Shown here: positions 8,911 through 14,018 of the stretch, one piece after another
Layout of the letters: every line of letters starts with the position of its first letter
Numbering within the stretch: the stretch's first letter is position 1
Source of the DNA: Coemansia sp. RSA 1804
Taxonomy: Eukaryota; Kickxellomycota; Kickxellomycetes; Kickxellales; Kickxellaceae
Length of the DNA: 14,018 bases
Assembly (NCBI GenBank): GCA_027578815.1
Contig: JANBTH010000597.1
Location: forward strand, 1 to 14,018
Reading direction: 5' to 3'
Notes under the pieces: generated by a model
Told to the model about the DNA's origin: nothing
Seen by the model: only the letters and a program-made list of their open reading frames with translations
Databases searched by the model: none
Made by a program: the position numbers and the translations under genes

Positions 8911-9498
8911 ATGCAATCAACCAACGGAGAACAAGCAGCAGGCGCAGTAGCAGACGAGACGGCGGTGATGCTGGATGAGATTCTAGACGTTGCGTTGCGC
9001 CAGAACGCCCAGGACCGTCAGTTTATTCTGGAGACGGAGAGCGCAGTAATCGAGTTCCTGCAACAGCCGCTGAGCAGGAGACTGGCGTTCCCGCGACAGA
9101 ACTCGTACCGCAGACTGCTGCTCCACCGGGTGGGCGAGTATTACGGCGTTAACCATGTTGTGGTTGGCAAGGGGCGCGACGAAATGGCATTTTACAAGAA
9201 GACGCAGCCTCAACACGGAGAAGACCCGGCGGTGCTTGATACAACGCTGCCGGTGCCGTTGGCCCTGTGCGTGCTCTATCTGGATCCACCGGTGAACGAA
9301 GGTGTAGGTGGAGGAGACGAAGCTCAGCAGCAGCAGCAGCAGGGATTCACCCGCATTCTGGCCAAGAAGGACACTGTGCCACGGAATGGCGACGGTAATG
9401 TCGAGGGAGCACATCCAGAGGCACAGAGCATCGATTCCGCTCGGCAGAGAAAGGACGAGTACGCCAGGGCACGCGCCGAGATCTTCCAGGAACAGTAG
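8911..9498 (+). CDS. Short R3H-SUZ domain protein, putative RNA-binding
   Basis: A 195-residue intronless protein. An R3H domain occupies about residues 34-96: DRQFILETESAVIEFL, then SYRRLLLHRVGEYYGV, with the defining R-x3-H pair at R68 and H72. R3H binds single-stranded nucleic acid. The C-terminal part fits a SUZ-type region: FTRILAKKDTVPRN followed by RQRKDEYARARAEIF close to the end. R3H next to SUZ is known from ARPP21/R3HDM-type proteins and fungal relatives that associate with mRNA. This copy is short, ending four residues after the SUZ core, without the long C-terminal extension of animal members. A polyglutamine run (139-144) separates the domains. The start is the first in-frame ATG, with A at -3. 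It is the last plus-strand gene before the strand switch. A role in mRNA stability or translation is inference. Confidence 0.85.
   Translation: MQSTNGEQAAGAVADETAVMLDEILDVALRQNAQDRQFILETESAVIEFLQQPLSRRLAFPRQNSYRRLLLHRVGEYYGVNHVVVGKGRDEMAFYKKTQPQHGEDPAVLDTTLPVPLALCVLYLDPPVNEGVGGGDEAQQQQQQGFTRILAKKDTVPRNGDGNVEGAHPEAQSIDSARQRKDEYARARAEIFQEQ
9325..9342 (+). repeat. Six-unit CAG repeat encoding polyglutamine
   Basis: Six perfect CAG triplets in the linker of the R3H-SUZ protein. It is a pure trinucleotide tract and so may vary in length between strains. Confidence 0.9.
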
Positions 9499-9578
9499 GA
9501 GACCACAGAAGCCCAATCAAGCCTTTTGTCTTACATCCACTTCATGTAACATTCTTTTTGATCACTTTCAATCCTGTG

Positions 9579-9584
9579 TTTATT
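9579..9584 (-). terminator. Polyadenylation signal of the hydroxyacid oxidase gene
   Basis: TTTATT on the plus strand reads AATAAA on the minus strand, 112 nt beyond the oxidase stop. It lies between the two convergent genes. No AATAAA for the R3H gene is visible in the same interval. Confidence 0.45.
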
Positions 9585-9695
9585 GTCAGCATCGATTCTA
9601 TCCACTTCTCCTGCAGAAGTAGAAAGGTTTACTGTTAATCGTTTACCTGATCTATTCTATTACTTGTTTGCGTATAACCTACTGGAGCCGGTGTA

Positions 9696-10862
9696 TCAGA
9701 GCCTGGGCTGGGCAGGCATCCTGACATGGGCGCGATTGATATCCTTGACTGAAACGCAGCCAGTAAGCGCCATAGCCAGACGCAGCTCCTCGTTGATCAG
9801 ATCAAGCATCTGGACAACGGCTTCCTCGCCACCGCAGCTGAGAGCCCAGAGCACAGGGCGGCCCAGGAAGACGGCGCGTGCACCAAGTGCCAGCGCCTTG
9901 AGGACATCGGTGCCGCGACGCACACCGCCGTCAAGAAACACTTCCACACGACCACGAACGGCCTTGCACACTTCCTCGAGGGCATCGATGGTTGCGGCGG
10001 CGGTGTCGAGCTGCCGGCCGCCGTGGTTGCTGACGATGATGCCGTCAACACCGGCCTGCACCGCAAGCTCGGCATCCTCGGCCGTCAGAACGCCCTTGAC
10101 GAGCACTGGTATACGGGCCACACGCTTGACCCACGCCACGTGCTCCCAGCTCAGAGTTGGATCGATCTGCGAGGCCACGTACGTCGCCAGCCCCGACGAG
10201 TTCTCCGCGGCGCTGTCGGCGTCATTAGCGGATGCGGCCACACGCGCCTTGGCCTGGTCGGCAAAGTTGGCCATCGTCAGGTGCGGCGGCAACTGGAACT
10301 TGTTGCGCATGTCGGCCAGCCGGCGTCCCAGAAACGGCGTGTCCACTGTCAGCGCAATGGCCGTGAACCCAGCGTCCTGCGCACGCTCGATCAGTCGCTT
10401 TGTGGCCTCTCTGTCCTTGTAGATGTACAGCTGGAGCCATCTGGGTGATTCCGGCGACCCCGCCTCCGTTTCTATCTCGGCCGCTGCCTTTGCGACGTCC
10501 TCGACGCTTGTGGTTGACCACGACGACAGAACCATACACGTCTGTTTGCGTTTTGCCGCACGCACCGTTGCGCACTCGCCGTCTGGGTGGGCCATGCGCT
10601 GCATAGCGGTTGGTGCAATGCACACGGGCGACGCAACCTCTGCACCCAGCACCGTTGTGCGTGTATCGACGTGCGATACGTCGCGGAGAATGCGTGGACG
10701 CACGACGATCCGATCGAATGCACGCTGGTTCTCGCGCAACGTAATCATGTCCTGCGCGCCTGACCGGTAGTAGTCCAGTGCGTTGCGGTCCAGACTCTGC
10801 GAGGCGAGCCTTTCAAAGTCGTCAAGGCTGACCATCTGCTGTAGGTTGTTTGTCTGCACCAT
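9696..10862 (-). CDS. HAO1: FMN-dependent (S)-2-hydroxyacid oxidase, glycolate-oxidase type, likely peroxisomal
   Basis: A 388-residue intronless protein of typical family length. It would oxidise short 2-hydroxyacids such as glycolate or lactate to the 2-oxoacid, passing electrons from FMN to oxygen and forming hydrogen peroxide. All active-site positions known from spinach glycolate oxidase are present: Y31 (DYYRSGA), Y146 (LQLYIYKD), D174 (LTVDTP), R181, K256 (VLVKGV), H280 and R283 (SNHGGRQ); K-to-H and H-to-R spacings match. W115 in LSSWSTTSV is the glycolate-oxidase-type residue at the substrate pocket. The phosphate-binding segments DGGVRRGTDV and LGARAVFLGRP are intact. There is no cytochrome b2 domain, so it is not a flavocytochrome lactate dehydrogenase. 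The C-terminus PRL is a PTS1-like tripeptide found on plant glycolate oxidases. The start is the first in-frame ATG, with G at -3 and +4. Exact substrate is unproved. Confidence 0.93.
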   Translation of the reverse strand: MVQTNNLQQMVSLDDFERLASQSLDRNALDYYRSGAQDMITLRENQRAFDRIVVRPRILRDVSHVDTRTTVLGAEVASPVCIAPTAMQRMAHPDGECATVRAAKRKQTCMVLSSWSTTSVEDVAKAAAEIETEAGSPESPRWLQLYIYKDREATKRLIERAQDAGFTAIALTVDTPFLGRRLADMRNKFQLPPHLTMANFADQAKARVAASANDADSAAENSSGLATYVASQIDPTLSWEHVAWVKRVARIPVLVKGVLTAEDAELAVQAGVDGIIVSNHGGRQLDTAAATIDALEEVCKAVRGRVEVFLDGGVRRGTDVLKALALGARAVFLGRPVLWALSCGGEEAVVQMLDLINEELRLAMALTGCVSVKDINRAHVRMPAQPRL

Positions 10863-11344
10863 AGCTGCGATAGTAGAATATATCAAAGGGAGAAAATAGG
10901 GGAGAGGGGGGGGAAGCTGTGGCGCCTGTTCTACTATTACGGAATAAAGAGGAACTTGCAAGGTTTTGTGGAGAAGGCAAGGAAGAGAAAGGCACGCAAA
11001 CTACACCGGCGCACGGGGAGAGAGAACTCGCTTTAAACAAGCCAGAGATTGCAACGCATTCACTTAATGCCTGTAGCATACCCCTTCGGCATTGGGCGAT
11101 GTGTTGGACTTCCAGTATCATGGGAACAGCAGAGGAGCCAATCCCAGCGCCCTGCTGTTATCAAACCACATTGATGGAAGAAAGGAATGAAACGGATAAA
11201 AATGAAAAAAAGCCCCGCACGGACAACATTTAAAAAAGGCCCAGCATCGGATTTCACTGGAACACGACATTTTCTTATATTCTTTCACATGGAACGAAAA
11301 AAACAGCTCATTTTTCGATCATCATCAACCAGATAGCCAGCTAA
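10863..11344. other. Intergenic region between the oxidase and helicase genes
   Basis: Both neighbours are on the minus strand, so this holds the helicase 3' UTR and the oxidase promoter and leader. Just upstream of the oxidase ATG the minus strand has a long C/T tract (about 10880-10915) followed by TACTATCGCAG, which resembles a splice acceptor. A 104-codon plus-strand frame (10919-11233) begins at GTG, lacks an early ATG and shows no family features. No tRNA or repeat is seen. Confidence 0.5.
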
Positions 11345-13417
11345 TTAGCTGATAACGCCGCCCTGGCGAATGGCAAGACGGATCTGGTCGGCCAGCCTGC
11401 GGTCCTTCTTTCCAACAAGCGCCGTAACCTTGCCCCTGCCACCAGCACGCGCTGTCCGGCCAGCGCGATGGAGATAATCAATAGCAGTAGTCGGGAAGTC
11501 GAACATCACCACATGCGTCACAAACGTCGTGTCCAGTCCACGCGACCCCAGGTCCGTGCACACCAGGATTTTGCGCTCTGTCGAGCTGTGCGCAGCTCCA
11601 TTATCGCTGGTATTGCTGCTATTGTCTTCCGTGCGCTGAGAGAACTCGGCATCGATGTCCACAGGTGCCAGCAGATGCGCCGGAACCGTATCGCGGCCAG
11701 AGAACGCGCTGAGCACCTCTGCGCGGTCAAACACCGGCACCGGCGCACGCAGGTCGGCCACGCTTGAGCCGCCAGTGGGTCTGGCTGCACTCTTTGCTTC
11801 AGAATCAGCAGAATCAGGCTTCTTATCTCGCGACGCATGGGCCGCCCCAGTCAAAAGGAGCCCCGTGTGGCCGCGTCTGCGCAGCTGGCGGAAAACCATG
11901 TTCGCATTCTCTTTGTCGTTGCAGAACACAACCACGTGCCGATCGGCCGCCGCCGTGCGCAACGCATACCACAGCGCATTCAGACGGTGGCCCTGGAAGT
12001 CCTTGGAGACATCGACGAACGACTGCGTCAGCTTACGCGGCGCCCTGTGCAGGGACGGCGTGGTTACGTGTACGACGTCAGGGTATCTGTGGATGATCTG
12101 CTCGCGAACAAGTTTTGGCAGCGTGGCACTGACGAAGATCGCCTGTTCACGCGCAACCCCGCGCTGCGAGTCGCGGGCACGGCGCACCAGATCCAGAACA
12201 TCGGTGGTCTGCTTACCAAAACTGTGGGCGTCCATCAGCGAGTCTGCCTCGTCAACGACCAGCCGCTGCACACGGGCCGGCGACAGAACTGGATCCCGCA
12301 CCATGTAGCGGAGTGCGGCACCGGGTGTGCTGACAAGAATGTCGATTGGCCCCTGATCGACGTTGCCGCGCAGGGCCCGGCGTTGCATGCCTAGATGCAG
12401 TCCAACCACACGCACCTTCGCGTGGTGCGCGATTTCCTTGAATGTCCGTGTTACCTGACTGACAAGCTCCCGCGACGGCACTAGTACCAGCGCACGTGGC
12501 CGCGCCTCGCGTCGCAGCGTGTCTGTATCGCGCTTGGGGCCCTGCATCTGCTGCTGCTGTTCTTCCTCGCGCTTCAGCATCGACACCAGCGGCAGCGCAT
12601 ACGCAAACGTCTTACCGCTGCCTGTTTCTGCCGCCAAAAACACGCTGCTGCTGCTGCCGGAGACTCCTTTACGTGGTTTGCCGAGAATCTCAGGAATCGC
12701 CAGCGCTTGGATCTCAGTTGGTTTCCACTCGTCTACAGGCTGTGCGTGTGCATTTCTTGCCTTCATCTGCGCCTCCAGAATATCCTTAACCGCGTCTGCC
12801 ACATTAGGTGCAAGGCCGATATTATCAAACGTGGCGGCCTTTACCTTCTCTGCAAGCTGCTTGACGTCGAGTGTTTTGAGATCTGACCCCGTCTCGCTCT
12901 CAATCGGAACCAGCTTAAACCGTGCTGGCGTGAACCCCAACCCCGGAGTTTTCTTGCTTTTAAGCTGCCTTGATCGCTGGCGAAGAATCCGCGCCTCGCC
13001 GTCTCTCCGCTGCTGCTGCGACACAGCGCTACGCTGCACGAACTCGCGGGCCCGGTGGTGTTTGTCCTTTTGGTCGCGCGCGCGACGAATCCGTGCATCC
13101 AGCAGCTGTGCCCGTCCACCGCCTGACCGCCCACTGTTTCCCCGCCGCACACCGTCCATGCGCATCCGGTGCTCGCCCGTTCTCATCTTGTCCCATTTTG
13201 CGCGTTTCTCTCGCTGCTCCTCGATCTTTGCTTCGTTTCGGCTCATCCGTTGCCGCGCCTGCGGTGGTGACTGCCGTCTCTCTGAGGCTCTTGTGTGAAC
13301 TGGCGACACGCTGGCTGCTCCATCTTTCCTGGCCCAAACGACCCCTGCTGCCAACAGACATGGTGCCCTTACCTGTGGCCCGATCCTTCTTGGCACTTGC
13401 CTCAACAGCCCTAGCAT
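11345..13417 (-). CDS. MRH4: Mitochondrial DEAD-box RNA helicase, Mrh4/DDX28 type
   Basis: ATP-dependent RNA helicase of 690 residues. Motifs in order: Q motif KPTEIQ (Q237), motif I AAETGSGKT (K269), Ia VPSREL (about 313-318), Ib STPGA (363-367), motif II DEAD (389-392) in VVDEADSLMD, motif III SAT (430-432), IV VVFCND, V CTDLGSRGLD (620-629) and VI HRAGRTAR (650-657). DEADSL in motif II and the relaxed motif VI favour the Mrh4/DDX28 group, which works in assembly of the mitochondrial large ribosomal subunit. The N-terminus (about 1-50) is rich in Arg, Ala, Leu and Ser with few acids until residue 46, as in a mitochondrial presequence, followed by a basic, charged region to about 160. A roughly 90-residue disordered insert (about 524-613) separates motifs IV and V. 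An in-frame TAG directly precedes the ATG, so the start is bounded; its Kozak context is weak (T at -3). Mitochondrial location is inference. Confidence 0.88.
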   Translation of the reverse strand: MLGLLRQVPRRIGPQVRAPCLLAAGVVWARKDGAASVSPVHTRASERRQSPPQARQRMSRNEAKIEEQREKRAKWDKMRTGEHRMRMDGVRRGNSGRSGGGRAQLLDARIRRARDQKDKHHRAREFVQRSAVSQQQRRDGEARILRQRSRQLKSKKTPGLGFTPARFKLVPIESETGSDLKTLDVKQLAEKVKAATFDNIGLAPNVADAVKDILEAQMKARNAHAQPVDEWKPTEIQALAIPEILGKPRKGVSGSSSSVFLAAETGSGKTFAYALPLVSMLKREEEQQQQMQGPKRDTDTLRREARPRALVLVPSRELVSQVTRTFKEIAHHAKVRVVGLHLGMQRRALRGNVDQGPIDILVSTPGAALRYMVRDPVLSPARVQRLVVDEADSLMDAHSFGKQTTDVLDLVRRARDSQRGVAREQAIFVSATLPKLVREQIIHRYPDVVHVTTPSLHRAPRKLTQSFVDVSKDFQGHRLNALWYALRTAAADRHVVVFCNDKENANMVFRQLRRRGHTGLLLTGAAHASRDKKPDSADSEAKSAARPTGGSSVADLRAPVPVFDRAEVLSAFSGRDTVPAHLLAPVDIDAEFSQRTEDNSSNTSDNGAAHSSTERKILVCTDLGSRGLDTTFVTHVVMFDFPTTAIDYLHRAGRTARAGGRGKVTALVGKKDRRLADQIRLAIRQGGVIS

Positions 13418-13827
13418 CTATACTACTTTATCTCTTGTTAAATTCGTAAAGGAAAACCACGAGTACAGATGATATCTATCGAATATTTACAATCGGTGAA
13501 AAGAGCTTGTGTATATTATGAAAATTCTTGTGGTAATAGAAAGAGAAGGAAGATAAAAATATATAGCAATCTGATGTAAATAGGAAAATTTTCCATTCCA
13601 ACAACCTTGATTGTAATTTTAATCATGGTGCCGATTAGTAAATACTCTTTAACCTTCCCCCTTCAAATCGTGTGTTTATTTCAGCAATGAAAATAAACTA
13701 GTGAAAAATTCTCATGTTCAAAGCTTCATATATCATTACTTTATACCTCTTCTCAAGTTATTTCTCCAGTCTATTCCTCTTTAAAAGTAAGCACTATTGC
13801 CATCTGGCTTTCTCATTCACCATTTAT
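13418..13827. other. A/T-rich intergenic region left of the partial gene
   Basis: It holds the helicase promoter and leader and the 3' UTR of the partial minus-strand gene at the window edge. A plus-strand ATG at 13469 opens 36 codons to TAA at 13579, too short to call as a gene. No tRNA or repeat is seen. Confidence 0.5.
13675..13680 (-). terminator. Possible polyadenylation signal of the partial right-edge gene
   Basis: AATAAA on the minus strand about 150 nt past the stop of the partial gene at 13828. Distance is acceptable but long. Confidence 0.35.
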
Positions 13828-14018
13828 CTATTTTTGCTCATCACTAGTGCCTTTATCTTGTACAATGACAACCTTACCATACTTTGATGGGCCATTATCA
13901 CTTTCTCTTGGAATCACAGGCAGTTTAGTTCCTTTGCAATATTTACATCTGTTTACAGTATTATCAATGCACCCGGTTGTGGATTTTTGATGTTTGCAGA
14001 ATCTTTCAGATTTTTCAG
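13828..14018 (-). CDS. 3' end of an unidentified minus-strand gene with a Cys/His cluster
   Basis: The minus strand is open from the window edge to a TAG at 13828-13830, giving 62 complete residues plus two bases of a further codon. The part seen is hydrophilic and contains C-x-H-x6-C-x7-C-x2-C (FCKHQ, TTGC, NRCKYC), which could bind zinc, followed by a lysine-, aspartate- and serine-containing tail ending DKGTSDEQK. I do not recognise the family. A small zinc-binding domain at the C-terminus is the most that can be said; transposase tails and nucleic-acid-binding proteins are among the options. Codon use is A/T-rich, like the F-box-like gene and unlike the adjacent helicase. The gene would start beyond the window, in tandem with the helicase. 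The open length is modest, so chance is not fully excluded. Confidence 0.5.
   Translation of the reverse strand, partial: EKSERFCKHQKSTTGCIDNTVNRCKYCKGTKLPVIPRESDNGPSKYGKVVIVQDKGTSDEQK

Noticed and set aside
10863..10961. 33-codon extension of the oxidase
   Set aside because: Begins at TTG with no in-frame ATG before 10862; the family N-terminus is complete from the ATG at 10862.
10919..11233. 104-codon plus-strand frame in the oxidase-helicase interval
   Set aside because: Begins at GTG, first ATG is far in, mixed low-complexity content, and it lies where promoter and UTR of minus-strand genes are expected.
1..14018. Prokaryotic-type systems (CRISPR, operon, phage)
   Set aside because: No direct-repeat arrays or operon spacing; introns, AATAAA signals and eukaryotic protein families dominate.

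Overview
The window looks like nuclear DNA of an early-diverging fungus, most likely of the Kickxellales (Coemansia-like). The basis is eukaryotic gene structure (an intron with GTAAGT donor, TACTAAT branch point and TAG acceptor; AATAAA signals), fungal-type housekeeping proteins with long low-complexity inserts, and one gene resembling the divergent F-box/LRR-like families that I recall as expanded in Kickxellales genomes. The lineage assignment is inference; the protein calls stand without it.

Layout. Positions 1-1025 hold no supported gene and end in the leader of a USP7/Ubp15 deubiquitinase gene (1026-5338, +, two coding exons, 1333 aa). A small TMEM14-family membrane protein follows (5696-6022, +). 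Next is an A/T-rich gene for an F-box-like, LRR-like protein (6691-8406, +), preceded by an A/T-rich interval holding a possible decayed coding fragment. A short R3H-SUZ RNA-binding protein (8911-9498, +) ends the plus-strand block. The strand then switches. A FMN-dependent 2-hydroxyacid oxidase with a C-terminal PRL tripeptide (9696-10862, -) and a mitochondrial DEAD-box helicase of the Mrh4/DDX28 type (11345-13417, -) follow. At the right edge is the 3' end of a further minus-strand gene (13828-14018) of unknown function, with a Cys/His cluster.

The genes do not form a pathway or cluster: protein turnover (USP7), mitochondrial membrane (TMEM14), RNA binding (R3H-SUZ), peroxisomal oxidation (oxidase) and mitochondrial ribosome assembly (helicase) are mixed, as is usual in fungal chromosomes. 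The clearest compositional structure is a contrast between GC-rich, deeply conserved genes and an A/T-rich background that contains the F-box-like gene and the partial gene at the right end. I see no CRISPR array, prokaryotic operon, complete mobile element, rRNA or tRNA. No undescribed system is evident; the most open items are the unidentified partial gene, the decayed fragment at 6253-6393, and the lineage-restricted F-box-like gene.
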